Positions 37,281-47,874 of a stretch of DNA of 64,000 nt are shown in pieces; the first letter of the stretch is position 1, and each line of letters begins with the position of its first letter. A program made the position numbers and the translations under genes. Under the pieces are notes generated by a model. The model saw nothing but the letters and a program-made list of their open reading frames with translations. It was not told where the DNA came from and made no database searches. Source of the stretch: Hydnum rufescens UP504 (taxonomy: Eukaryota; Basidiomycota; Agaricomycetes; Cantharellales; Hydnaceae); assembly GCA_014904985.1 (NCBI GenBank), contig MU129003.1:62001-126000 (forward strand), written 5' to 3'.

Positions 37281-39398
37281 ATGCAATACGATCGCGTCGC
37301 AGGTCACCGTGTCTCCTATCTCCATCGTGGATGTGGTGGTGCCCATAGTTTTGGCTCGTTTCGTTCTTATTTCCGGTGCCCCCATGTATTATCTCACTCT
37401 CACTCTCTATAGTGTTGCTCACGGGACGTCAACCGTTCCCCTCATATCATCCATTTTCCCTCCTCTTTGCCGTAGTGATAGTTCTGTATCGTAGGGACAT
37501 TCAACATCGTCCGAAGGAAGCCGGAATCAAGAAATAACACACATTCTTACAGGCTACTCCTCCCTCTATTGGGCTGAGTGTTATCAACCTTTTGGGATGT
37601 AATGGACATCGGCTACATTTTCCACATGGAAGGCTTGGAGAGATCAGTCATTTTCAAGCGACTTGAATTTTGGATCCGCACCACAAGCGGGAGAATGATA
37701 ACTCCTCAGCAACCTAACACAGTAACAAGCAGTCTGTTTAAATGTCTTCGCCTTGTGTGTGGTCAGAATTTCGAAAATCTCAAAAATGCGTATCCGCCCT
37801 TTCCCTACCTTCAGCGAAGGATTGCAGCTGAACGGCTGCACCGTTCAGCTTCATTTTTTTAGACGTTGTTGGGGCTAATATTCCCTACTACCCCATGGTC
37901 TCTGTGAGTGTTTTGGATAAGTTTTGGGTCAGATGTGTACTGGAGTCAGTTGCCAACATCGTGGGCGAAATATAAGTCACCATTTTGGGGTCAAATATAC
38001 TGGAAAGTTTAAGAACAAGAGCTTTGGCATTGGAAGAACACCCTCTGACAATGTACAGACAGAGAGCAAATCATCACATGTAGACCAACCACATCACGAT
38101 CGAACCCAAGATAAAATAACCACCCCATCCAAGACACGCATTTCTTCTCCTGATATACGCTGAAAAGTAAGCGGTCGAATGACACTGACCGTGGTCCTGC
38201 GATATGGTCAAGGTCCCTCGAATTGTTGGTTGGATTTGAAGGAGTGGGGGTTGTACCGCACCTATGAGGGTATAAATAACGGCCACAATAATGCAGAGTA
38301 TTTCACGTACTTTGAACACCCTCCAGAGACCCTTGTCTGGTCCCGAAATATCTACAAACTGGAAGAAGTTGACGAGATTTAGGAAATCACCAGGTATGTT
38401 TCTTTTCCATTACATCCATGTTCTGGAATTAAGATGAAAGAGTATCGAGGCTCGAGAAGCAAGTCCGCTACCTATTCACTGTCTGAATTTCCTATCAAAC
38501 CTCTGAGGGCCATCAAACGCAATCGACAAAGTATCACTAGGAAGGCTTGCCGTGCTGCCTCCAAATAACGAGGGAATGACATAGCCCAATCCCGCAGACC
38601 ATGTCTTGAGTGAATCGGGGGCGGAGAAGTCTCCCAACCCCGTATTGTGGGGAATATCTGGCCGGTGGTAGATATCATCGAGAGGACGCAATTACAGTAT
38701 TTTCAATTATAGGGACAGGGTAAACAAGGCAATCCTTGATCATTGGACCCGTGATTGATCACAACTCGGGCGCACCTCATAGGACGGGATCCAGTGGCAT
38801 TACAGTAGGCTAATGCATCGGACTTTGAAGGATGCTGGGTTTCGAATAGCTGGATGAAATTATCGGTATGAAGAAGATTAGATACATTAAATAGATCCAC
38901 TAAATAGTGAACGTACTTCAATTTAGGATCGTTGAATCGAGGGTCAAGTCTGGCTTCGATAGCCATAGGCGTATGCTCATGGCTTCCTCTGTTGTTGGCG
39001 ATTCCCAAACGTTCTCCTTGAAGCGTGTGGGAGAGTGAGAATTAGTTGGAGCACACATGGGTGGCTGATGAGGCTTCTGGACATGAATTTGATCAGTGGC
39101 AACATGGTGAGATGTACGGAAAAAGGAAAATACTGGATGAAATCTAGGAGGCAAGGATGATGCTTAGGACAGAGAAAAGGAGCGATAACATTATAATTGA
39201 GAGATAGCGTCTCAGATGTATGTTGGATGTTTCTGAATGAGCTTGATCATCAAGAGGAGAATGACCCTTCCTCAAATCAGGAGAAATCAGAGCCACGGCG
39301 AGCTTGCGCTTGAGATTTACGCCGACGGCGGCGATACAAAACATTGAATAGGAATGGTTAAGTCCGGAAGCAAACGCGTCGGTGACCAAACAAACAGA
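37281..39398. other. Spacer with unassigned minus-strand coding-like pieces
   Basis: About 2.1 kb between SHMT and SEH1. The minus strand has three coding-like pieces in order: one around 38915-39010 (LGIANNRGSHEHTPMAIEA), one at 38703-38870 (SRPMRCARVVINHGSND), and one at 38476-38690 (WSAGLGYVIPSLFGGSTAS). A GT donor at about 38912 and acceptor at about 38850 fit between the first two. No family is recognised and no convincing ATG was found, so this may be an uncharacterised gene or a relic. The part 37281-38470 shows nothing I can support. Confidence 0.35.
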
Positions 39399-40899
39399 AT
39401 GTTGCAAGCATCTGTTCTGCCTCTTGGTCAACAAGAAGTGCTTACAGACTGCGCGTACGACTACTATGGCCTACGTCTGGCGGTTTCTGGAATGGACTCA
39501 AAGTATTTTGCTATGCTTGTATAAGGTAGTCAAGACATCTAACGTTCAACATACTTAACCTGCAGAATCAAATTATTACGGATGAATGAAACGACTGGGG
39601 AATGGTCGATGGAAATAGAGTGGAAGGCACATGATGCGCCAATCACCAGAGTCTCGTGGGCGCACCCAGAACACGGATCTCTCGTGGCCTCAAGTTCTTT
39701 CGACCGCACTGTTAAGATATGGCAAGAAAACAATCGTAACGCAAGTGCGGTGCAATCGTTGAAGTGGGTAGAACGGGCTGTCCTTACCGAAGCCAAGGGA
39801 AGTGTGCGGTCGATTGAATTTGCACCCTCGTATTTTGGTCTGAAGCTCGTGAGTTGCCTATACATGTGATGTCTTTTACAGACTTCGGTTTATTACCCTT
39901 CTTCCGGAATATAGGCCACCCTTTCTACGGACTCGTTTTTGCGTATTTATGAATGTCTAGAAATCTACAACGCATCATCATGGCAACTTGTGGAAGAGAT
40001 CGACATCGTCTCATTCGGTGGATCACCGACGCCTCTGGCATCAGTCTCCACTCCAACTGCAGTCGCTATGAATATTGAAGAGGGTTCACCACCTCAACAG
40101 GGAATTCGAGGGCCAGGGACGCCAACCTTCAATGGTCAAGCACGGCCGAGTGGTGGTAGTCGAGAGGCCGATAGCGGCTGGTGTCTATCCTGGTCCAAAG
40201 ATAAATGGTGGGGAGAGATCCTTGCAATTGCCGCTGGTCCTTCGTCCACACTAAAGGTCGGCCTCATTGTTGTGCTGGCTCCCAATCCCTGACTTTGTTT
40301 TCGTTGTAGCTTGTCGCATTCCCCCCTGCCCCTCAGCGACCTATTCTAGTCGCCAAACTTATTCCTGAAGAAAATCGTGGTGTGGTTCCACTTTCTATCA
40401 CTTGTGTTAGCTGGGCGCCAATGGCAGGGCGTTCTTATCACCTTATCGCCACCGGGAGTCGAGACTCATTCGTACGAATATGGAAACTGAAGCCGACAAA
40501 TAATTTCACGCAAACATTTTCTGGGGATGAGTATAAGAATCAATGGACGGCCACCTGTGTTGGTGAATTCGAGGACCATAAGTGTGTCATATTTGGCGGT
40601 ACCAAGCTTCATTGACGTAATATGTCTGCCGCCCCAGATCCGCTGTGGGACGACTGGAATGGAATGTCACTGGGTGAGTAGCGTGATGCAAACATATTTC
40701 AGTGTTTCACCAGTGCTAATATTCTTCTTCTTTTGATATTAGTACCGTTCTTTCTTCGGCAGGTGATGACGGACAAGTTCGGTTCTGGAAAGCTTTGTCC
40801 AATGTTTGGCGGAGAGTGGGATCGTTTAATACCCATCATGAAGAGGATCACAGTAATACCGGAACACCTCGGGAGGACGATTCTATGATGATTGGCTGA
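39399..40899 (+). CDS. SEH1: Nucleoporin / SEA complex WD-repeat protein SEH1
   Basis: Seven-blade beta-propeller protein shared by the Y-shaped nuclear pore subcomplex and the SEA (GATOR2) complex that acts in TORC1 signalling. The start MLQASVLPLGQQEVLTDCAYD leads to YYGLRLAVSGMDSKIKL through a GT-AG intron. WD-type blocks follow: WKAHDAPITRVSWAHPE, LVASSSFDRTVKIW, VRSIEFAPSYFGLKLATLS, YHLIATGSRDSFVRIW, and VGRLEWNVTGTVLSSAGDDG ending QVRFWKALSNVWR. A Pro/Ser/Gly-rich insertion of about 60 residues sits mid-protein (around GSPPQQGIRGPGTPTF). The C terminus is a short acidic tail. All phases examined agree. Identity to SEH1 rather than SEC13 rests on this arrangement, especially the last blade and the NETTGEWSMEIEWKAH block. 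Confidence 0.88.
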
Positions 40900-41806
40900 T
40901 TATAACCGTCTCCCTACACGTCACAAGCCATACGCTGGCCTACGTTTCGATCGAAAACGGGAATTGCTCCAATGAAGCTCTCTCGTATTGAAATTACCCC
41001 CTTCTTTTGAAGCACCAAAGACATGCATACATACCCTCAAGCGGATGGACTGACAAGGATCCGCGACAGGGCTGTGCATGCACTCGCATAGCATATCAAG
41101 TTTCTTATGAGAACGTCCTGAGGCTAAGAACGGAAATGTAATCTAATGTGATCACAATCGTCATCCCTGAGTGATAATGAAGGGAAACTAGGCTCGGTCA
41201 GACCCGGGTCTGACCGCAGGCCATGCAACCCTGCTGTTTAGAGTTTCAACGTGGCCAACGTGAAGTTGCCGAGTGGTCAGCCTCGTATATCTTATTCCCC
41301 CTTCACTTCCCCCCAGACCTTTAAGTCGCTTTCCGTTATGTCGATTTTTCAGTATAGCACGTATAATTATCGCCACAACGACAATCCTCATCCGGGAAGT
41401 TGGCTATGGGTCTATTTGGGATATGTAATGTTATTGCATGACTTACGTGATTTGAGATTTGACGCATTTGCAGTATTCTAGGCGTTTGGATCAATAGAGC
41501 TAGAGATAAAGCGGCGGGTCGCCCGGCCAGTGCCGCGGCCGTGAAAGTATTTGAATCCGGCAGTGTTCGTTTTTTTTCTTCGCTAACCGTCGTTTCTTGG
41601 TGAGTGTGTTCTTCATTTTTCCTTCCTCCTGTGATGAGATTATTAGATGACGAGTCCGAAATCCTGGCGTAAGGTTTCCTTTCGTCGGGAACATGAGGAT
41701 TCCTCTTCAATACCATTCATGCTTTCCTGATATATTTATTCTTGTACCCCATGTCTTCGTGTTATCGCGACTCTTGCTCACCTCTTCACTTCTTAGATAG
41801 GCCCTT
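40900..41806. other. Spacer between SEH1 and TSR4
   Basis: About 0.9 kb with SEH1 3' UTR and the TSR4 promoter. Near 41201-41217 there is an inverted pair, cagacccgggtctg, a perfect 14-base palindrome. Short frames show no domain. Nothing else is supported. Confidence 0.45.
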
Positions 41807-43532
41807 ATGCTTCCAGATGATTACTCAGACTCGGACGAATCAGATCTTAATCAAGTACAGACCTCTGTCTTACTTGGTGTACCCGATGGGCCTATCTCAT
41901 CTCCAGACCTGTGGAAGCCAAGGATATCTCGCATCGGTGGCCCTCCTGTACATATCTTTCTCTTTATCGTTTATACTCCATCGTGCGTCGCTGGGGAGCA
42001 ATGAAGTTTCATTTTTCTGATTCTTTGTTTGTCCTTCTTGGAAGGTCTTCCTTCGTGGGATATCCGTGCCACCCTTGAGCGTATCAGACTGCAGGGCCTG
42101 CTCTCACCCTATGGAGCTCCTTCTGCAGCTTTGGTGCCCGTTTGAGGGTAGCCCATATGATCGTACATTACATATTTGGGGCTGTTCTCGAGTGCGCTGC
42201 CAGCGTCAACCCGGGAGGTAAGGGGGACAATATGCGCTCTATTTGGATTTGGGAAGTTTGACTCCTATATTGACACCTTGGGGAAGGACAGCATCAGGGT
42301 GATCCGCGTACTGAGGTACAACGAGAAGTATGCAGCAAAACTCGCGGCTCCTCGATCCAAGACGGCGGAAAAGCAAAAGCCCCCCCTTAGCCAGAACGCA
42401 TCTAATCCTTTTTCGGTGGGTCACCAATCTTTGGTTAAATGTGTTATGACGCGACAAGTATTGGCAATGTGGTATTAATAGATGGCAGAGACTATAGGAT
42501 CGGCAATATCACCTCAGTTATTTGGCAATGGTTTCGGAGATGAGCCGTTTGTCCCAGGCGGGATCCAGCAGGAAGTCCATGTCTCAGGATCGGACGATCC
42601 ATCCTCGTCCGAGAATGAGGATGAGGACATCAACCCCTCAACCGTATCGGGCATCGCTGCGGCTTTGCTAAGAACCACCCTGGAAGCATCTTCGCCCTCT
42701 CCTGATCGTGATTGGTCTTCCGTGCCGTCCCATTCCCCATTGTATCTCGACACCGTATCTGAGTATATCGCGCCGCCGGGCGCTACTATCCCCAAAGTCA
42801 ACAATCCTGGCGTTGGGCAGGAGGTCTGGGGTGGCGAGTCATACGAGCCGACGAAAGGAATTGACGAGGTCTTTGAAAAGTTCGTGCTTCGCGTTGGACA
42901 AGAGCCCCAACAGTGCATTAGGTGCGTCCCAGAACATGAATATTTCTTCGCCCTAACCGATTTACTCCAATTTCAGGTATGATCCTTCGGGAATCCCTCT
43001 CCCATTTTCGGCAGAAAGTACCTACAAGCGACTCTTCCCGCTTGCACACACTCTCCCTCCAATCCCGGGCACACCGATTGTTGTCACAGGAACATCCTCT
43101 CTCTCCCATACCTTAACCACGTCGGCTGCGAATGAAATTTCGACAAAACGCTCTTATGATCCCAGTATTCTGCCGCAATGCGAAGCCTGCGGCTCTCCAC
43201 GGGTTTTCGAGTGCCAGATCATGCCAAATTTAATCAACGTGTTTCATTCATCGTCGTCCAAGAATTTGGCGAAAGCTAAAAAGTCGCAGACTGACGAGGA
43301 GAGGCGAGCGGAGGTGGCGAGGGTTCTGCAGGGGCAGACCCCCGCCATTGCATTGAGTGAGCCAGGGAGAGGAGGTGTGGGGAAAAAAGGTGATATGGAA
43401 TGGGGTACTTGCCTAGTGTTCTCATGCCTTGCGGACTGCTGTCGGGAGAAAGTTGGAGAGGGGAAAATCGAATGGAAGGAAGTGAAAGCTGGATGGAAAG
43501 AGGAATTTGTTCTAGTGCAATGGGATGTCTGA
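41807..43532 (+). CDS. TSR4: TSR4/PDCD2-family ribosome biogenesis chaperone
   Basis: PDCD2-family proteins (yeast Tsr4) chaperone newly made ribosomal protein uS5 and are needed for 20S pre-rRNA processing. Exons 41807-41947, 42045-42217, 42292-42415, 42482-42921 and 42977-43532 join in phase to 477 residues. The N-terminal block is SVLLGVPDGPI, then SRIGGPPVFL. A zinc-binding MYND-like segment follows: DCRACSHPMELLLQLWCPFEGSPYDRTL and WGCSRVRCQR. RVLRYNEKYAAKL is followed by an acidic low-complexity linker (SSSENEDED). The C-terminal PDCD2_C domain has the CxxC pair CEACGSPRVFECQIMPNLI and the motif MEWGTCLVFSC. The length and two-part layout are typical. Confidence 0.9.
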
Positions 43533-43794
43533 ATCCGGAGACACTTAATCCGCCCCGTCCCGAACAGAATAACAGTTGAGAGATCCCAAAAGTACATTGA
43601 GAAATGAGACACGGAATAGAGACATGATTGAAGACGTGGCGGTCATAAGCAGAAAAAATCGAAAACTATAGTTCATGAGATTAGGTATCATAGGCGCGCT
43701 ACCAATGGAGAATAGAAGAGATGAATAAAAGAAAATGTTCGTGATTACCGTCTTCAAATAGCAAATGCTTCGTTCATGACGACGCCTCCAGGTA

Positions 43795-45273
43795 TCAAAT
43801 CTCCCTCATAATATTCCTTTCCTTTTGCACATCTTCCACTGGACCATCAGACGGCACAACTTGAGCTACCTCATCATCCGTATGGGGACCATCCGAATTA
43901 TCACTCGTACTCGTTGTACAGCTGGACTTTGATGTGATGGAGACTGTGTCGAGTGCACCACCTCCCCTACTGATGATTGGGCTTGCAACAACGGAGAAGA
44001 AGCCCAACTTGGACCGAAAGCTATGGATTGGGGTTGCAGTGGTCACTGAAGCCTCCCGAGGGGAGTCGCAACTATTGCCGGGTGTTAGTGCTAGCTGGGT
44101 ACTAGGTGAAGATAACGAAGTCACAGAAGCGCTCGCGTTACGGGTCCATGAAGAGAAGCTGCCACGATGGGCCGGTGGTGTTGAGGATGCGGATTCTCGT
44201 GACGATGCAGCCGGAAAGACACCTTCCAGTGCAGGAGAGGTCGCCAGACTCGAGGTCTCTTTCGTCTCCTTCCACAACTTGATTCCCCATCCAGACTTCC
44301 TTGGTTCGGGTTTGGGTACGTCCACATCATCGACGGCCGCGTCTGAGGGTAAAGGGGGTAGACGTAATCCCTCAAGGTCTTGCGAGCCCTCTGCTGCTCC
44401 CGTCGATGGGTTGGACGCCATGAATTCGCGGAGGGCACGGAGGCAATCTTCACTAGCCTGGCGAGCCTCCTTCGCTTGGGCAAGAGCGCGCTTCGTATTG
44501 GCCAATTCTGCCTGAAGCGAAACGAGTTCAGCATCCGCAGATGGCAATGATATAGCGCCATTTTGGGGAAACGTTCCATTAACGACCGGTGATGGGGCAG
44601 GCGAAGCCGAGGGAGACGGGACGAGATATTCGGGTGACGGAGCCCGTGGACCAAGACTGGTAGGCGGGTCAGAAGTCGAGAAAGAGGAAATCCGTCGGTG
44701 ACCAGACATGTTCCGAGGAGTGGTGGTGTTGAGGGAGAGGGGGATGCTGGGGTTAAGAGACATGCGTTTATTTACACGGCTCACGGTTGGAATTGCATTG
44801 GAAGCCCCAGAGAGACTAGCACGCTTGGATTCGGTCTGGAGGCGCATGATACCGCGTCTACTTTCCTCCAGGGTGGCACGTAACATGGTGAGGGATTGTT
44901 CCCCTTCCACGACTTTGCGTTCGGCATCCACGAGTCGAGCTTCCGCAGCCTGGGTCAGAGAGCGCTGGATTTGCAATAATTCTTCGAGATCTGCGGCGCG
45001 GGCCTCCAATACCGCATTCTTGGAGGCAACTTCATCCATAGCAGACGCAAAATATTTACGCTCTTTAGTGAGGGTCTGGCGTAGCTCTACGACGATGGAT
45101 GTGAGAAGTTCGGGGTCTAATGAAGCTGGGGGGACTGATAAATCGTGGTTTTCTGGGTCTATTACACCGTGAAGTTCGTTCTCGAGCGCAATGCTTTGCG
45201 TGATGGAATAGTGTTTGCCGTCCTCGTCGCTGGGCAGTATTTCGGGGAGAGGGTTTCCCTCAGAGACGGACAT
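43795..45273 (-). CDS. Coiled-coil protein of unknown function
   Basis: An uninterrupted 492-codon frame; the true ATG is at 45273 (an upstream in-frame GTG is not a plausible start). Residues about 55-150 form a heptad-rich coiled coil (ELRQTLTKERKYF, then QIRSLTQAAEARLVDAERKV-like segments). A Ser/Pro-rich spacer follows, then a second coiled coil near 245-290 (ELVSLQAELANTKRALAQ). The C-terminal part has SGWGIKLWKETKE and FRSKLGFFSVVASP, with Ser/Thr-rich stretches. The lack of introns is unusual beside its neighbours. I do not recognise the family; a Rab-regulator or cytoskeletal role would be guesswork. It diverges from the kinase gene with 290 bases between starts. Confidence 0.75.
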   Translation of the reverse strand: MSVSEGNPLPEILPSDEDGKHYSITQSIALENELHGVIDPENHDLSVPPASLDPELLTSIVVELRQTLTKERKYFASAMDEVASKNAVLEARAADLEELLQIQRSLTQAAEARLVDAERKVVEGEQSLTMLRATLEESRRGIMRLQTESKRASLSGASNAIPTVSRVNKRMSLNPSIPLSLNTTTPRNMSGHRRISSFSTSDPPTSLGPRAPSPEYLVPSPSASPAPSPVVNGTFPQNGAISLPSADAELVSLQAELANTKRALAQAKEARQASEDCLRALREFMASNPSTGAAEGSQDLEGLRLPPLPSDAAVDDVDVPKPEPRKSGWGIKLWKETKETSSLATSPALEGVFPAASSRESASSTPPAHRGSFSSWTRNASASVTSLSSPSTQLALTPGNSCDSPREASVTTATPIHSFRSKLGFFSVVASPIISRGGGALDTVSITSKSSCTTSTSDNSDGPHTDDEVAQVVPSDGPVEDVQKERNIMREI

Positions 45274-45563
45274 AGTGGCCACGATATGGGGCAGACTAAG
45301 GGGTGACCAGCGTTGGCTGCTTCACAGGGAAAGTGGTCTCCAGTGGTCCTAATGTAGCACGGTGATATATCGATGGGCAGGATATTTCGCGTGTAGAATA
45401 TACTTCCGGCGGCCGGCAGTCACCGCATTACATAAGGGAGCGAGACTGTAAACCGTAATCTTATTCATCTCTGTTCAGGAACACAGCCCTTTAACAACAT
45501 CTGAGCTGCGCGGACGATCCAGGGTGGACTGCTTCTTCCTCGCTGTACCATTTGCGCGAAATT

Positions 45564-47665
45564 ATGGGCAAACTAAAAGATGCGCTCCTTAAACAACCCC
45601 CATCCTTTGTAAAGAGGAAAGCATATGATCTACACGGCGAATTGGGCGAGGGGACGTTCGGAAAAGTCCTCCTTGCAACCTGGACGCCGCCAAGTGATTC
45701 AGGGATCCCACCTCTGGATGCTGGCTCTTCCACCCGCGAAGTCGCACTCAAAGTTATATCCAAAAAGAAAGTAAAAGGCAACGAAGCCCTTGTGTGGAGC
45801 GGTGCGTACAGCATATGTACACGTGCCCCATGTTGTTCCTGATTTTGGCGCACAGAGATGGACGTTTTAAAGGGCCTGAATCATCCCAATATTGTCGGTC
45901 GCTATGCTTGGTGTCATGGTCAAGGGAGTGGACTTACGCTCGATACAGGTCAAGTTCTATGAGTGGTTCGAAAGTCGGGACAAATACTATCTCTCTTTTG
46001 AGCTCGCCATGGGCGGCGAGCTGTTTGAGCGAATATCCAGTAAGACTCGAGGCAATCACGGCAGTCTTTTTATTCACGTCATCATATAGAACGTGGAAAG
46101 TTTACAGAGGCGGATGCTGTAGGTAAAGCAGATCGTTACCGATGGGCAAATGTTCCATTTTTACAGCCCTCCTCTCCAACTAGTGGTTATACGCTCGATT
46201 CTCTCTGCTATCTCTTACTTACACGCACATGACATCGTTCATCGTGATTTAAAGTCAGTTGCTGCCTTTTTCGCGGTGTTCCACTCTCAATTCGCTCCCA
46301 GGCCGGAGAATATACTTTATCGATCTAAAAGTGAAGACTCAGATATAGTGATTGCAGATTTCGGGATGTCAGTCTGCCGGACCTTTAGGAATTAGCTAGT
46401 CTGCTAATGGAAGGAACTAGAGCCAAGCATCTGAGTGCGGGCGAACGGCTTGATTCTGTTGCTGGCTCTCTGGGTTATGTGGCCCCAGGTAATCCATTTT
46501 TAGTTGGGTCGATCCTGCGACGCTTCCTTCCTGATTCCGCCTCTTCGCAGAGGTGCTTTCACGTGCCGGGCACTCGAAACCAGTTGACATATGGAGCCTC
46601 GGGTAGGTGTATAATTTCCCTTATGCTCCAAACATACTTATATATGATTCTGCAGTATTATTACTTATGTGATGCTATGCGGCTATTCTCCGTTTCGATC
46701 TGAGGATGCAAAAGGCATTGTCGCTGAGACTGCACGAGGTCGAATAGAGTTTCACGACAGATACTGGAAAAATATATCACAAGAAGGTATGTATTAGATT
46801 CAAGCTCGCCAAGCATTATATGCTTGTCTGACACTCCTTACCACTTGGCTAGCCAAAGACTTCATTTTGTTACTACTTAAGACGGATCCTGAGGAAAGGC
46901 CCACCGCCGATCAGGCCATCCTGTCTCATGTTGGTCCTCGTATTATGGTGGGATAGTGAATGACACTGATGCAGACGTGTGACCAGTGGCTCACAACACA
47001 TGCCCCTTCTACGGAGCATGATATCTCTGTTGGTCTACGGGACAATTTTAGCCCTCGCAAAAAATGGCAATCCGCTGTCTACAAACTGCGGGCCGCCAGT
47101 CGCCTCAATTCTGGTGGCATGGCACTGCGCGTGCGCGAAGCCACGCGGAGTGGATCCATAGGAGGCAGCGGTGGATGGGGAGATCTTATCTCCGATGACG
47201 AAGACATCAGTAATGAGGGTCAGGAAGTAATTTCTCCGACTCAAGATGGACTTCATCCCCCACGTCAATCGCTCTCCCCAACAGTGTCAGTCTTGACCTC
47301 GACATGATTCCATTTACCCTTACTGAATGCTTCCGTTATGTCATTTGCCTTGCCTGTCTCCATCTAGCTCAATTAAGACAGCCTCTCCGTCGGCATCATG
47401 CGGAGTTCAGCTTACACCTGTCCATAGCTCTTCCAACCCCGACCCACCACCGTCTTCACGCGTTGACCGTCGCATCCCGGGGGCTTCTACAATTAGGGAG
47501 CGTACGATTCCGGGAGGTTTCGAACCCGTGATATACGATGGTGACGATGAGGACGGGACTATCGAATCTCCGCGTGGTATGGCCACCTCAGCGACTCAGA
47601 ATGTTGGCCTTGGGGACATGTCACTTGGGTTGGTCACTAGATTGAAGAACCTGATCCTGCGCTGA
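45564..47665 (+). CDS. CaMK-type serine/threonine protein kinase
   Basis: Protein kinase of the calcium/calmodulin-dependent class. About ten exons, all in phase where checked. Kinase landmarks: glycine loop [17 protein letters not shown] lysine in [30 protein letters not shown], catalytic loop [14 protein letters not shown] (split by an intron inside the Lys codon), DFGM in place of the common [34 protein letters not shown] and [10 protein letters not shown]. After the kinase domain comes [20 protein letters not shown], a basic amphipathic segment typical of a CaM-binding and autoinhibitory region. A Ser/Pro-rich tail follows (two further exons), with an acidic patch and the end LKNLILR. Which yeast CMK-like gene it matches is not certain. 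Confidence 0.87.
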
Positions 47666-47874
47666 ACTTTAAGCCGCAATGTGCCGTATAATGGACTCGT
47701 TGTAGTGACGCTGCATTTCTGTTGCTCGATTCTCCTGTAATTTTATTTGTGGCTCGTTTTGTTAGAGAATTATTATTCCAAATGCAGTAATGAGTTCGGG
47801 ATCTTCCGAGAACTCAACGCTAGAAAATCCATCGTAAAAACTCAAGGCAGAGGGCTGCATCACCTGAAACGACC

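Noticed and set aside
43934..44515. 193-codon plus-strand frame
   Set aside because: Antisense to the intronless coiled-coil gene; composition mirrors its Ser/Pro-rich codons.
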